Counted from the first letter of the stretch, positions 10,284 through 23,097 are shown. The stretch is 64,000 nucleotides of DNA from Prostheceraeus crozeri (GCA_907163375.1 CAJQUW010003392.1:1-64000); one strand, 5' to 3'. Notes: generated from the letters alone by a model not told the origin. A program made the numbers and translations.

Positions 10284-12300
10284 TCTATGTACAATGATGG
10301 CACATGGAAAAATCTATGGTTTGTAGATCAGATTCGATCTAAAACATTATATCATTGTCAAACCATTTTCCAAGTTGGTTGTCGAAATTGTTGACAGCAA
10401 ATCACAGGATCTTCATGAAGAGAATTTTAGTGAGATGGTGGTATTGTATCATGCGAAATAGCCTACTATTCCATGGATTAATATACTGTGTCTATTTGTA
10501 GCAGTCACTGACAACTATTATACAATTTTTCAACACTGGAATACGAATCAAAATTTGGTCCACAGAGTCATATTGAAGGTGGTTGCTGTGCTAGTTGGAA
10601 GAACATCTCAATACGTCACAGATAAAATTTCTAATTATTGGATAATTTCTCGGTCAAGCGGTTAAGAAACTTAGCGGAATAAGCACACTGAAAGCTTCTT
10701 TACCTACAATCATTTCTCAGATAAATATAATGTCGCTGGAACTCTTCAATTAATCATTGAAAGACTTATGTGATATAATTTGATGATATTTTGGCAGCTG
10801 ATATTCGAAAGTGCAAAGATTTTGAAAATTTCCTCAAATATATAAACAACAGGGGCCCTTTAAAGTAAAATAAATGCATTTCTTGGCATTTCTAAAATAG
10901 AGGCATTTCTTGGCCTCTGATTTCAAGCTGGAGCAATGTATGCTCTGTAAATCGACATTACAAGTTGCATATGTGTCTGATTATACTCTTGATAGAATAT
11001 AGGAGCGATATTTCAAAATGACAAGCGTACAGTGCGTTTTAGAGGATTTCATTCTTTGTCATCCTGTCGCCGCAGTATTTTGTGAATTCACTATTACTTT
11101 TGTGCACATGATCTTTGGACTAGGAGCAACAATCCAGATCACAAATTGGCTTGATAAATATAAATGCCAATCAGAAAACTTGGAAACCAGCTCGCAAAAT
11201 TTGCGTTTTGCCCCAACTAAGTTCCCCCGGCGTGTGCCATAATTTTCATGCAATTTCCATTCTATGATTTTCTATGGTATTTTTAATTTCTATGATGTAC
11301 AGTGATGGCACATGGAAAAATCTATGGTTTGTAGATCAGATTCGATCTAAAACATTGTTCAATAGTCAAACTATTTGTCAAGTTGGTTGATGTGGAAGTT
11401 GTTGACAGAAAATTGCAGGATTTTCAAGCAGAGAATTTTAAGTGAGATGGTGGTATTGTTTCATGTGAAATAGCCAACTATTCCATGGATTAATATACTG
11501 TGTCTATTTGTAGCAGTCACTGACAACTATTTCCCAATTTTTCAATATTGGAATACGAATTAAAAATTGGTTCACAAAGTCATAATTAAAAGTGATCGGT
11601 GTGCTGTTTGTAAGAACATCTGAAGAATTCACAGATAGAAAGTCTAATTATTGGATAATTTCTCCTTCAAGCGGTTAAGAAGCCTAGTGCTTTTCTGGAG
11701 TAAACACACTGAAAGCTTCTTTACCTACAATCATTTCTCAGATAAATATAATGTCGCTGGAATTTTTCAATTAATCATTGAATGACTTATGTAATATAGT
11801 GTGATGATATTTTCGAAGCTGATATTCGAAAGCATGCAAAGATTTTGAAAATTGTTCAAATATGATGAACAGGAGAACCCTTTAGAGTAAAATGGATAAT
11901 CGATGATTTTTTGGCCTCTGATTTCAAGCTGGAGCAATGTATGATCTGTAAATCGACATTACAAGTTGCATATGTGCTTGATTATACTCATGATATATTA
12001 TGGGAGCGATATTTGAAAATGATGAACTTACAGAACGTTTTAAAGGATTTCATTCTTTGTCATCCTGTCGCCGCAGTATTTTGTGAATTCATTATTGCTT
12101 TTGTGCACATGATCTTTGGACTAGGAGCAACAATCCAGATCACAAATTGGCTTCATAAACATAAAGGCTAATCAGAAAACAAGGAAACCAGCTCGTACAA
12201 TTTACATTTTGCCCCAACTAAGTTCCCCGGCGTGTGCCATAATTTTCATGCAATTTCCATTCTATGACTTTCTATGGTATTTTTAATTTCTATGGTTTAC
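10284..12300 (+). repeat. Tandem duplication of a ~1-kb unit carrying a short ORF
   Basis: Unit A (about 10284-11295) and unit B (about 11296-12300) align along their length, beginning GATGGCACATGG and ending near GTGTGCCATAATTTTC / CAATTTCCATTCTATG. Both carry a frame encoding DFILCHPVAAVFCEF and FVHMIFGLGATIQITNWL (11018-11242 in unit A, 11911-12171 in unit B). Unit B has a longer open version starting upstream with a C-x2-C motif, while unit A has a stop and frame change in that part. TAGAATGGAA-like sequences at both outer ends hint at an element with short inverted termini. Protein function unknown; the peptide has one predicted membrane segment. Confidence 0.65.
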
Positions 12301-14955
12301 TCAAAGTAAGTATATAAGGGAAGTATGGAATCAATGGTTGATTTGTGTTGGCAGCTATGATATTACTTTTCGCCCGCGCTTATAAACAGTTTTATTTGAT
12401 ATCGCAATTGACAGCAGAATAGTATTGAAATATTGAATGGAAGGGAATGAATAGCTATGTCAAAACTATGAAGTAGTGAAAAATTACATAGTTATCCGTC
12501 ATAGAAATTAACAATACCATAGAATGTTATCTATGTTATCCGTAGACATCTGGAAGACAAAAACATGAGATGAAGATCCATTTATATGGTTAAAATGCCA
12601 GATTTGATTTGGCATAGAAATTAATTGACTATATAGATACTTAATTGACGACTACAAACTACTCGATACGATTTAAAGGGCGGACTTATGATTGCATTCA
12701 TGTACTGTATATGAACGTGCTTACAAACTTTTACCCACTGAACATCTGAAAATCTTTGTATCGAATCTAGAAATACTTCATTTTCTTATTGATGACCAGT
12801 TGTACATACATTCATTGATCAGTTTTAGATTTCCATTCATGAATGTATGTTGGAAACATGATGGACCTTACCTACATTATATACTATTTTAGTCCTAATT
12901 TTTTCATCTGATTATGAAAGCATCCTATGTGAAATTTAATAATTTTTTTATTGACATCCTAACATCTCATTTTCTTCTTACATCAGAGTTTTCCCTTGTA
13001 TTTCCTTATATGATCAATAGCAGTATTTGATGATCCGTGTTGAGATAACAATTTATAAAGAAATAGTCAAATTCTGAAATGTTGCAATAAATTATTGATG
13101 TATCACGTAAATGACTGTTTTTGTTAGTGATGAAAATAATGAAAAATGATGAATGACGCTCCAGCCTTAAGCTGCAGATACTTTGTATTAATTGCATTCG
13201 AGTATATTGAGCAATTAATACAATAGTTCCTCGGCTTTCGGCAAATCACTGAAAAGTAAAATTATATTCACAACAGAAAAGGGAAAGCAACACGAAACAT
13301 TCAGATGCAGATGAAAACATTTAGGACGCAGATTTGATTTCATTGGTTGGAACATCATAGGCTGCATCAATTCACAAAAGGCCTTCAACCGAAATTTGCA
13401 TTATAAAGCTACATAGAATAAACCACAAAGCATTTCACTTTTGGTTTGATCACTAGTGCCAATTGAATTTCGAGTGCTGTTCATTCAAGTTTATGTCTCG
13501 ACGTTGCGAATGATTATCAATTCATTCCACCGTACATGTTCATCTGACATCGGTATTAAGCATTTCAAAGTGCAGTATAGACTACTGAATACTGATTTCC
13601 TCATACTGCTTCACGATGTTGACAAAAATGCACATATGTAGGGCTGATCAAAAGTGACTTTCTAATGCAATATTTTCATTATTCCTACTCTAAGAAAGTA
13701 ATAGACATGAATAGCATTTTTTATGACGGAAATGTATTGGGCATTGTTTAGAAATGAAAAGGAGTTGCCATTAGGGGGTTTTACTCAGGGCATCAGACAC
13801 ACATCAGCAGTATAATTTATCCAAAGGAGAGCATTATTCGATTATTACTGCATTAACAAATTATTCAATTCAAACTTTCAATTTCTATGTGTCATGATGG
13901 TGAAATTTCTTGGAAACCACGGCCAATTCTTGGCGGTGAGGAAAAACGTGAAAGAAGTAGCGAAAATTCGATGATTCAAGTTTATGACAAATCATTTTTG
14001 GCCACGAAATCTCTCCGAATTTTTACTATTTTGCTGTGAATACCCGCTGTCGCTCCCCTAGATAATATGTAAACTATCTTTCTTTTAACAAACTATATTT
14101 CACCTAAAGGCCTACTGATAATTGCTTCAGCATGACCTCGAAAAAATTTCTGTGCGAGCGGGTGAGCCTAGCGCACACCCATAAAAATCATTGTTTTTAT
14201 GTAGCTAATATCATAAAATAAATGTAGCGTAGTTATTTTGGACATTTTCAATTCATGATAAATATAAATTTCGGTTGAAGAAACAGCTTTTCTAAATTGA
14301 TCAAAATTTGATTATTAAGCTTCTGTTAAAAGCTTAAATAAAACATATTTCATGAAAGGAGTCAGACTCATCGTAATAGGTATTCGATTCATCTAACGGC
14401 CGATACAGTACAACGAATTGTGATGTAATCAATTAGATCTGTAAGTCTGCCATTTTTTCGGTGTGTGTTCTGAAATTGCAAGTTGTATACATACACCTAC
14501 GTTAATAATCACTACGATACACATGTATAGGCACACAGGGACGTATGAGCCGTAGGATTATACTCATTTTGCTTATTACGGGATCTGATGCTCATAGCTT
14601 TCTGTGCTCAATTCAAAACTTTTCTAAGAAAATCGGGTAAAAAAGGAAGTATCATTTTAAAAATAGCTGAAACATTGATATTTCGCTACCTCCATCATGA
14701 AAAAAATATCAATGAGCGCTTTTTACGGAAACCTACGCGAACGTGGTGGTGCACAAGTTTACCGGTTTGAATTCTACGGCCAGACACCAAAGTGATCTAA
14801 TACCTGTCAGACATTCACATATCACTGAAGACCTACAATGATAAATAAATATATCACTTGTGAAGATATGTTTAGTTTTATCGATTTGAATTACAGATGC
14901 AGAAATGTCATGATTGGCAATTGGTATAGACAAAAACGAAGGATGGTCGTATTCG
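12301..14955. other. AT-rich intergenic stretch, no feature seen
   Basis: Only short scattered frames, none with a recognisable motif. No tandem array or element end that I can define. Confidence 0.5.
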
Positions 14956-14959
14956 AAAT

Positions 14960-15560
14960 TTCATGCAAGTCCCAATAAGAATGAGCAACCAGATCAGTTG
15001 CAATGAGGAAAGCTGCGGATGGAGATACGTGGGCGAAACACAGCGACCAATTGAGCAGCGGAAAAAGGAGCATTTGCGGTCAATCCGCGAAATGGACGTG
15101 CTGCGTTATGAGGTAGCGCAGCATTCAATGTCGACACAACTTCCATCTCTTTGGATAGTATGACCATCATCGACAGAGAGCCAGTATGGAACAAGCGGAT
15201 AGTGAAAGAATCCTTCTAGACTCATAAGCTTGGTTCCTGCAATAAAGTGAAGCACTCACTAAGTGATGCTTGGAAGTTTTAATGTAATTTGTTCTTTTAA
15301 TTTCACTTCTGTCTTTTCGGGTAATTTTCGTTTCTTACCCTTCTACTTTTGTATTTTGTCAGTAGAGCATATTAATATTTATAATTTGTTAGGTATTGGC
15401 ATTCCCTAAGTTGGTGTATTGACTCTTTGATGTTCTCTCACAGCGTTAATGCATTGGTTTTGCTGTCTCACTCATGTCCTGACGATGGTCGCGTGCAGTG
15501 ACCGAAAGTACTCGATAAAGAGCTTATCTTGAAAAACTCATCGTTTTCAACGGGTTCCCT
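14960..15560 (+). mobile_element. Penelope-like element, 3' fragment
   Basis: A GIY-YIG endonuclease remnant (14975-15230) is followed by about 330 bp whose last part (TGTCCTGACGATGG, GACCGAAAGTACTC near 15477-15515) looks like the 3' end common to Penelope-like elements as I remember it. No reverse transcriptase part is present upstream, so this is a strongly truncated copy. Confidence 0.6.
14963..15217 (+). pseudogene. GIY-YIG endonuclease fragment of a Penelope-like element
   Basis: The frame starts upstream of SCNEESCGWRYVGETQRPIE and continues QRKKEHLRSIREMD. The C-x4-C-x2-Y-x-GET-x-R-x(5-6)-R-x3-H spacing is the core of the GIY-YIG domain of Penelope-like elements, with the Arg and His/Glu region of the active site visible. 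After a frame change near 15140 the phrase TIIDREPVWNKRIVKES follows, which matches the usual C-terminal I-x-DRE-x-x-W-x-x-R block. The N-terminal RT domain is absent. Confidence 0.65.
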
Positions 15561-15853
15561 CAAAATGGTTGATAACAGTCAGATCCCGTTATTTCATGCA
15601 AAGAATGAGCAAGAAAGGAAGACAACTCTATCCAATCTCTCCAATCTTGAAACATACAATAGACAACTTTTCAACGTTCATTAGGCTCTTGAAAACGGGG
15701 ATGATGTCAATAGCGGAAAAAAATTGTTAAGGAGTATGGTTTCTTTTTTATTATGAAAATACTAGTAAAGGAAAAATATTTTTGCAGTGAAAGGCTCGCA
15801 GTTGTTTCAAAGTATAGTAATTTCAATTTTGAAAAATAGTCAAAGTCAAAAGA

Positions 15854-16277
15854 TTATTTGCTCGTATTTATCCTGAAGATCGTTGCTCTTCCGCCCCCAG
15901 CGATGAGAATTTTGTTTCCTTGGTAGAAGTTTTTCCAATCAGGTTTTCCTGCCTCGGCATACGAATATTGATTTCCATATTCGTCACAGTATTCTGTCTC
16001 ATCATAGCCATGAGAATAGTCATCTTTTGTTTTCCATGTTACGTACACTACACTTTTTCCGTTAACAGTTCCTCTTATTTGTTGGATTCGTATGATTCTT
16101 TTTCCTTGTAAAGATTCCTTTCAGTCGGAACAAAATTTCTTCGAATTCACGCAGCCCTGGCTTGAGATAAACGTGTCGTAAATACACAGCTCTGTTATCG
16201 ACAACTTTTTCAACCCGTGCATCAGATTTATTGACAACGAATTGTTTCTTTTCATAAATCACTACCAATTTCATATC
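15854..16277 (-). pseudogene. Broken single-exon or internal-exon frame, unrecognised protein
   Basis: On the minus strand a T-rich tract ending TATTTCAG lies just upstream of 16277 and leads into a frame encoding GDMKLVVIYEKKQFVV and YLRHVYLKPGLREFEEILF. A one-base shift near 16110-16120 moves the frame; the remainder encodes QIRGTVNGKSVVYVTWKTKD, then a Tyr/Asp-rich stretch (DETEYCDEYGNQYSY) and a stop at 15854. Both halves look like one protein of about 140 residues with beta-strand-like periodicity. I do not recognise the family. It is most likely a host gene exon or a decayed retrocopy. Confidence 0.4.
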
Positions 16278-16414
16278 TCCACCTGAAATACATGAGCATA
16301 CTTCATTTGAGAAATACACATAATGAGTATTTTCATTTGAATTTCGTTAAATACTTGATAGTTTGATGACAATTGTGACAATGGAAATGATGAGATCTGA
16401 TGTCTGACCATGAC

Positions 16415-16605
16415 GCCTATACAAAGGTACACATATTCGACATGATTTCTATGCATCGACATGATGTCTATACAAAGGGGTACTTCATCGACATGATGTC
16501 TATACAAAGGGGTACTTCATCGACATGATGTCTATGCAAAGGGGTACTTCATCGACAGGATATCTATACAAAGGGGTACTTCATCAACATGATATCTATA
16601 CAAAG
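16415..16605 (+). repeat. Minisatellite, about 33-bp unit (left part)
   Basis: Five to six imperfect copies of a unit containing GACATGATGTCTATAC and AAAGGGGTACTTCATC. The array is interrupted at 16606 by a hAT element and resumes at 17905, so 16415-17975 was once a continuous array. Confidence 0.85.
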
Positions 16606-17904
16606 CAGGGTTCGCCGGTAAAAACCACCCTGGTTTTTGGTAAAAAAAACTGGCAAAAAGCTTTTGTCACCATTTTTCGGATAAAACTGGCAAAAACTTG
16701 CCAAAACTATTTTTCCAGCATTACTACTTGCGTTTTTTGGGAACATGCAATATAAGAGATCAGCGTCACTCCTTACTTTATTGATGAACGTTAGTCGCAA
16801 TAAGCTCACTTTACTTTTTCATCATTCGATAAACATTTAGGCCTGTATTTTCACAATTCAAACTATCGCATTTCAATCAAGAATATGTTCCAAGTGTAGG
16901 TGCAAGAATATGAATTATTATAAAAAATATTGTTGTAAAGCTGTTGTGCATTATTCTTCTAAGTGTGCACGCATTTTGTTACTTTGCGAATTTCATTCAT
17001 TGTAAGATGCAACAGACGTCCATGCTGGAAGGAAATCACTTGGCTCTATATAATCTATGAATACTTGGCTCATGGTAATTTACCCTCACATATTTAGGCG
17101 ACAAGGTTATGTTAAATGGATTTAAAACCGAAAGTAAATTTTTGATTTGAGCTCAAAATATGGATATTTCAAGAACTTTAAACAAACTTGTATATCACAA
17201 TAATGTCAAAATTGTTTGTCGCTCTCAGATTCTATTAACAAGATCAATTTTATAGCTTACTGGACATGTTCTTTTGTTGAGATTATAACTGAAGCTGTTC
17301 AGACATACACTATACCTCACTTTATCAAGATTGCTGGTGCGAACTATGTTATTTAATTATTATTTGTTCTTGCAAATCATGATTTCCTGCTAGACTACAG
17401 TCACAAGCATTGGTACAGCATGTTTCTAAAAAAGTAGAAATGCATTCCAAGTGATGTTTGCACATTGCTTGATTTGAGAGGTGAGATTTTCCGGTGCAGA
17501 GACTTTCTGATAGAGTGTTTTCTCTGCGTTCATGAGACCTGGGTTCGAATCTTAGATGAAACCTAAGCTACTATTGAAACACACTCTACATTCTTGCTGA
17601 ACACTCAACACAGAAGAATGACAGTGGGATTATTGAAGCTCGTCCACATGAAGAAAGTGCTTTGCTTAATTTATTTCTATGTACAAACCAGTTATATTCA
17701 TATGTTTATTTTCATTTTTTTCATTCATTTGTTGATAACTCTGCGAGCATCTAGCACTTTCTGTTACATGAACCAAAGAGCCAAAATGGTGCTGAAGTGC
17801 TTAGCCTGTTTTTACCAGTTTTTTGCCAGTTTTTTACCGGTTTTTACCTGGTTTTTACCACTAAGTGGTAAAAACCAGTTTTAGCCGGCAAAAAGCCAAC
17901 CCTG
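16606..17904. mobile_element. hAT-type non-autonomous DNA element with perfect 8-bp target duplication
   Basis: The element begins CAGGGTTCGCCGG and ends CCGGC...AACCCTG, inverted termini of the CAGGG type. Subterminal regions on both sides are rich in GGTAAAAACC / GGCAAAAA repeats in opposite orientation. It is flanked by ATACAAAG on both sides (16598-16605 and 17905-17912), an 8-bp direct duplication as produced by hAT transposases. There is no transposase frame in the 1299 bp, so it depended on a partner element. The open frames inside are short and unremarkable. Confidence 0.9.
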
Positions 17905-17975
17905 ATACAAAGGGGTACTTCATCAACATGATGTCTATGCAAAGGTACACTTATTCGACATGATTTCTATGCATA
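17905..17975 (+). repeat. Minisatellite, right part (resumed after hAT insertion)
   Basis: Continues the 33-bp repeat of 16415-16605 with AAAGGGGTACTTCATC and GACATGATTTCTATGC. The first eight bases belong to the target duplication of the hAT element. Confidence 0.85.
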
Positions 17976-19636
17976 ACTGAACTTACGTTTCTTAAGGTTG
18001 TTTAATTGCTTACTACTCATCGATCAACAGTTGGATAAACATGTTTCTGCGGTTATCGGTCGGTTTCGTTTAAAAATCCCACGGTTACGGTTGGTTACAG
18101 TTACGAAAGTTTTCTGTGCGGTCGGTTGCCGTTAAGAAATCTGTCTAACCGCACAACACTAGTATGAAAACATTCTCGTTGTAGACTTGACTAGCTGAAG
18201 CCCCACCTATAGGCGGAATTGTTATTTCAATATTGATTAATTGATAAAATACACTTCAATTGAAGCATAATAAAAGGAAAGCTAGAAATTTCGAACATTT
18301 TTGGTTTAAAAAATAAAATGGATATTTTATAATGTGGATAAATTGTATACTTGTACTAATCTGTATCAGTTTACAACTGCAGATGGATAGAAGTATTCTT
18401 GAACTAATGACTAAGAAATCTAATCGCTTGGATAGGAAATAATTCAGAAAACATGGCTGATATTGGTGAGAGCCATGCGGAAGGTAAATGCAGTAAATGA
18501 GACAAATCTGCAGCGCTTCATTTTGATTGGCTGTTGCTATCTTTATCTGCGATTTCATTGGAGCAAGCGTGTTTCTATATTTCGAAAAGACTCGTGACTT
18601 CAAGTGGAAAGTTCAAGGTGTTCCACTAAATAGATTTTCCTAGATTTTTAATCTGTTGGTAAGGGATTTTTCTTTGCAAGATAAGCCCATTCTTGAAACT
18701 ATTGCAATTTGTGGCGGGTTGAAGTACAATTTGCTGTAGATTGCCTGGACTATGACTCAATTGCTGGTCAATTAATTCTGGTGGTTGTGGAAAGTCATGC
18801 TTGCCTAGACAAAGGCACAATGAATTTTTGTCACAGGCAAATTTGTTGCCTGGCAAACTGTCCATCCATTATCCACACTACCTACCAATGTCTAAGACGT
18901 AAAATTTCCTGTATGATGTCGTAGTGCTATTGATATATCTAAATTTCGAGCAATCGTTGGTGCTTCTTCATCTAAAAACTGAGCTGACCCATTTCGCTTT
19001 CGCTTATAGATTGCGTTGCCGCCCTAATTTTGCTGTTCTCTTTAGTATTTTTCCAAAAAAGAGCAAGTTCCAAAAAATTATAAATCCCTAAGAAGTACTA
19101 TACGATTGTCATTATTTCGATGTGTATAATATCAAAAACTGAGAAAAATTACGTATCAAAATTTGAAGACGCAAGTGTCTCTTTCTAAAATGTTGGACAG
19201 CTGTTTAACAGCTGATTTTGAATACGCACTGAAAAATTAATATCATGGCTAAATTTTTTGAACAAATCTCTAACTGTCATGCTTTCTCAGTAAAAAACTG
19301 AATCCAAAGCAATATATGATTCTTTTTCTAGAAGATTGATGTATAATATTAATGTCATTCCTGTCTGGTATTGTCGGAGTTTTGAAAATAATATTACCGG
19401 GGTTGAAACTCTTTCGAAATGACAAGAATGTAGTCTCTTCACTGTAACAGGGATTATAGATTTATAAGCTTCTGATAAGTATGAATACATTCTTGACACA
19501 GACTTGATTACAGACATGCGCAGAGTTGAAAATAGAAGCAGACCAAAAGTCTTCTAAACCTACATTAATCATGTGAGCAATGTAGGTTTATATATGGTTC
19601 TTAATGAATTCTAGACTACTACGGAATGTCATACCA
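17976..19636. other. Intergenic stretch with a degraded hAT-like end
   Basis: About 18035-18165 contains repeated GGTTACGG / CGGTCGGTT words ending near TAACCGCACAACAC, which looks like the remnant of another hAT-type element, but no second end or target duplication was found. The rest holds no gene or repeat I can define. Confidence 0.35.
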
Positions 19637-19928
19637 CACAAGGTGACATGCCACGCGTAATTCACGCGTAATTACGGAGCACCCTAAAACATCCGTGGTT
19701 AAAGACATTCTATTCTTCTATCCGCGTACATACGCGCTGCACTAAGAGTCAGAAATCACTTGATCTGATGCTGTTAAAACATGGGGAATGTTTATGAATA
19801 CGCTTTTAGGACTGCCGACAGATGTTGCAGCAATGTCACAGATAGCCACGCATGTTTATGGTCATGTGTAATTATTGCGCAGTTTACGCGTGAATTACGC
19901 GTAATTGAGCGTGGCATGTCACCTAGTG
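19637..19928. mobile_element. MITE, family with CACTAGGTGACATGCC termini (copy 1)
   Basis: 292 bp with inverted termini CACAAGGTGACATGCC and GGCATGTCACCTAGTG and internal mirrored ACGCGTAATT words. A second member, longer, lies at 37471-38220. Both share an inner segment around GCGCGTA...GTACGCGG. There is no coding potential. The dinucleotide CA flanks both sides here; copy 2 is flanked by TA. Confidence 0.8.
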
Positions 19929-20309
19929 CATATTAGAATGTTCTTTCAACAATGGCTTTGTGCGCAGTTCGGTCGGCCTATTCAACAAACAAATGAATGC
20001 CCGGTTGAAATTTGGCTTGTCCGAGGGTCATGAACGATCAATAAGCGCTCATTGTCTGGATGGGAGATCTGAAAAGCCAATACAATCATGGAATTTAGAA
20101 AATCCAAAATGCCATTATCCTTGAAACCTGCATGAGGCAATCAATATCCAATTCTCACCCATTTCACGCAAACTGCTGGAGACTTCTTCGATCCTCTTCG
20201 TCAGCATTTCCACTAAAAAACAAAACATATTGTCAAGGCGTGAAAGCGTGAAACATAGATCTTTTTGCAAATTTTTGTAGATTCTTGCTTGATGACGTGT
20301 ATTGCAAGA

Positions 20310-20905
20310 CATCGTCTGAAAAAAGACCGCCACGTTGACGAAGTGTCTGCAAAAAAAGACCGCCACCCTTACGAAGTGTCTGCAAAATAGACCGCCACCC
20401 TTACGAAGTGTCTGCAAAAAAGAGACCGCCACCCTTACGAAGTGTCTGCAAAATAGACCGTCACCTCGGAATAGACCGCCACGCTGACGAAGTGTCTGAA
20501 AAAGTGACCGCCACACTGACGAAGTGTCTGCAAAATAGACTGTCACCTTGCAATAGACCGCCACGCTGACGAAGTGTCTGCAAAATAGACCGTCACCTCG
20601 GAATAGACCGCCACGCTGACGAAGTGTCTGAAAAAGTGACCGCCACGCTGACGAAGTGTCTGAAAAAGTGACCGCCACCCTTACGAAGTGTCTGCAAAAT
20701 AGACGTCACCTTGCAATAGACGCCACGCTGACGAAGTGACTAAAAAAAAGACCGCCACCCTTACGAAGTGTCTGCAAAATAGACCGTCACCTTGCAATAG
20801 ACCGCCACGCTGACGAAGTGCCTGAAAAAAAGACCGCCACCTTGCAATAGACTGCCACCCTGACGAAGTATCTGAAAAAAAGACTGCCACTTTGTAATGC
20901 CTATA
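20310..20905. repeat. Minisatellite with AGACCGCCAC / ACGAAGTGTCTG words
   Basis: About twenty copies of AAAATAGACCGCCAC and ACGAAGTGTCTG alternate in units of about 22-40 bp with higher-order order (CCGTCACCTTGCAATAG recurs). The minus-strand open frames across it (20115-20678, 20681-20977) encode a repetitive peptide (ADTSSAWRSL, GDGLFCRHFV) that follows from the DNA repeat. I do not regard them as genes. Confidence 0.85.
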
Positions 20906-21191
20906 CCTATAGACTGCCACTACTTGCATATTTCGCCAGTAGTGGATACCAAGATATTTGCTTGTGTTAGTCCTCAAGTCAAGTCAAGCAATCGAATATT
21001 TCAAAAGTAATGAAAATCATGACAAAGCAATAAGAAGCCATTGCTGCGTCTCATAGACATGAAGCTCTAAAGCAGCGCAAACAACACACAAAAAATCACA
21101 AAGCATCCTCGAAATCAATGCTCGAAATTCAGTATATATGGATACTTTTAATTAGCAGAAAAGTCACTGGAAAGAAAGAGTTGTGTCCACA

Positions 21192-22253
21192 GAATTAAAT
21201 ATTTTGTTTATCTGCTTCGGTTTGCTAGAACTGTGATTAATACGAAATGGACGGCACATTGAGGAACCTATTAGGTGGGCAAAAAGGAATTCCTAATACC
21301 CTTCCGATCATTATTAAAGAAAGTATCAGGCGTACGAAAATTAGTTCACTTGATGATTCACATCCTCTCCTCGGCATTGCTCACTGTATAGCGCATACAT
21401 TGAATCGAAGCCACACATCGATGTGCGTTTTGGTGTGTGCGAAGTGATATCACAGCACGCACGCATCTCTCACTGGCTCTGGTGTCCTCTGCTGACAGCT
21501 TATTGTTTGCCATTTCCAATAGCAAGCGATACATGCACAGAATTAAATATTTTGTTTATCTGCTTCGGTTTGCTAGAAGTGTGATTAATACGAAACTGAC
21601 GGCACATAGAGGAACCTATTAGGTGGGCAAGAAGGAATTCCTAATACCTTACAGAGATAGGAAAAAAAGTCGTGCGTCGCTTGCGGATTAATGTGAGTTC
21701 CAGCAAAGTGCTTCGATTGCCAAAATTCCTTCAGATTCGAAGACTTCAGATCATTGCCCACAAGTTTTCTCCATAATGTTGACCCTTCCGATCATTATTA
21801 AAGAAAGTAGCAGGCGTACGAAAATAAGTTCACTTGATGATCCTCTCCTCGGCATTGCTCACTGTATAGTGCATACATTGAATCGAAGCCAAGACAGGGA
21901 TGTGTGTTTTGGTGTGTACGAAGTGATATCACAGCACGCACGCATCTCTCACTGGCTCCACTGTCCTCTGCTGACAGCTTATTGTTTGCCATTTCCAATA
22001 AGCAAGCCATACATGAATTATCCATTCGAGAAGGAGCAAGTTGATGTGCCATTTCGACATTAAGGTTGCATACAATTCTTCCTTTCTAGGAAACCGAAGC
22101 GCGCGCAGATGAATCTAATTCTGTGGATACATGAATTATCCATTCGAGAAGGAGCAAGTTGTGTGATGTGATGTGCCATTTCGATATTAAGGTTACATAC
22201 AATTCTTCCTTTCTAGGAAACCGAAGCGCATGCAGATGAATCTAATTCTGTGG
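21192..22253 (+). repeat. Local direct duplications (three interleaved blocks)
   Basis: Three blocks each occur twice: about 21192-21301 with 21540-21650, about 21299-21530 with 21780-22010, and about 22012-22127 with 22130-22253. Copies differ by a few per cent and small indels. Short frames inside (for example 21247-21447 and 21776-22063) share peptide because of the duplication. No recognised protein. Confidence 0.75.
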
Positions 22254-23097
22254 TTGTGTCTCCTTGAAGTTAGCCACACCGGTGGGATGAAATTCCCTGT
22301 TATCAGACACCGGTCTGGACAAGCAGAAGGTATAGAGAATGAGAAGCGTTGACTCTAAAATTTGGCAACAGCTTTATAGCTGCACTCCGCCGTCGAGCTC
22401 TCAAATCCGGAAATGGCTCACAACGACAATCTTGTCCACAAATAAGACGATGTCCTCGTCGTTTGTAAAATTCTATTCTTCCTTCTGTTTTGCTATCATG
22501 GTCAGTCAATTTCGTGGTGATTTCTCCAAAAGTGTGAAAATTTACATATTTTTGGTACTAGGTTACAACTCGAGTTCATTTAATTAAATTGAAACTGCAT
22601 ACACAATGGGGACCTAATTTTATGCTGAGTGGTGAAGGTGTGTGGATGCGATCTGAGTTCGAAGCTGATCCAATCCTATCCGAAGTCCGATCGGATTCTG
22701 ATTAATCATTTCTGACTCGGATTGGATTCGGATTGCGAAAATAAACTCGGATCGGATCGGACAGGATCGGTCAAGAAAAATCCGAATTGATCCGAAAATA
22801 TGGAAATCTATACAGATTTTGTGTCTTCAATGCAACTCAGCAAATTACTTTGAAAGTAATTTGCTTTGCAAATTACATTGAAAGTAATTTGCTTTGCAAA
22901 TTACATTGAAAGCAACATGCTGCACTTATTCCACATTTCAAACACCGTTCTTCGTGGTCGGAAATCGGAATTCGAAGTCATCAATTTCTTGTCTACTTAG
23001 TAGGCCTACATCATAAGAAAGATCCGCGCACACTGACTCGGTTGTCAGATAAGAATGTGATGCTAGCAGATAATGTCAAAGACGGAATAAAACTGCG
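22254..23097. other. Intergenic stretch with two small repeats
   Basis: About 22650-22800 is rich in CGGATCGG / GATCCGA words, perhaps a decayed hAT end. About 22845-22910 holds two and a half copies of a 30-bp unit (GAAAGTAATTTGCTTTG, CAAATTACATT). No gene seen. Confidence 0.45.

Noticed and set aside
16415-16605. Regular short repeats considered as a possible CRISPR array
   Set aside because: Units are contiguous with no unique spacers, and the context is a eukaryotic genome.
20115-20977. 187- and 98-codon frames that could be a repetitive secreted protein
   Set aside because: The peptide follows entirely from the minisatellite; no signal peptide or conserved domain.
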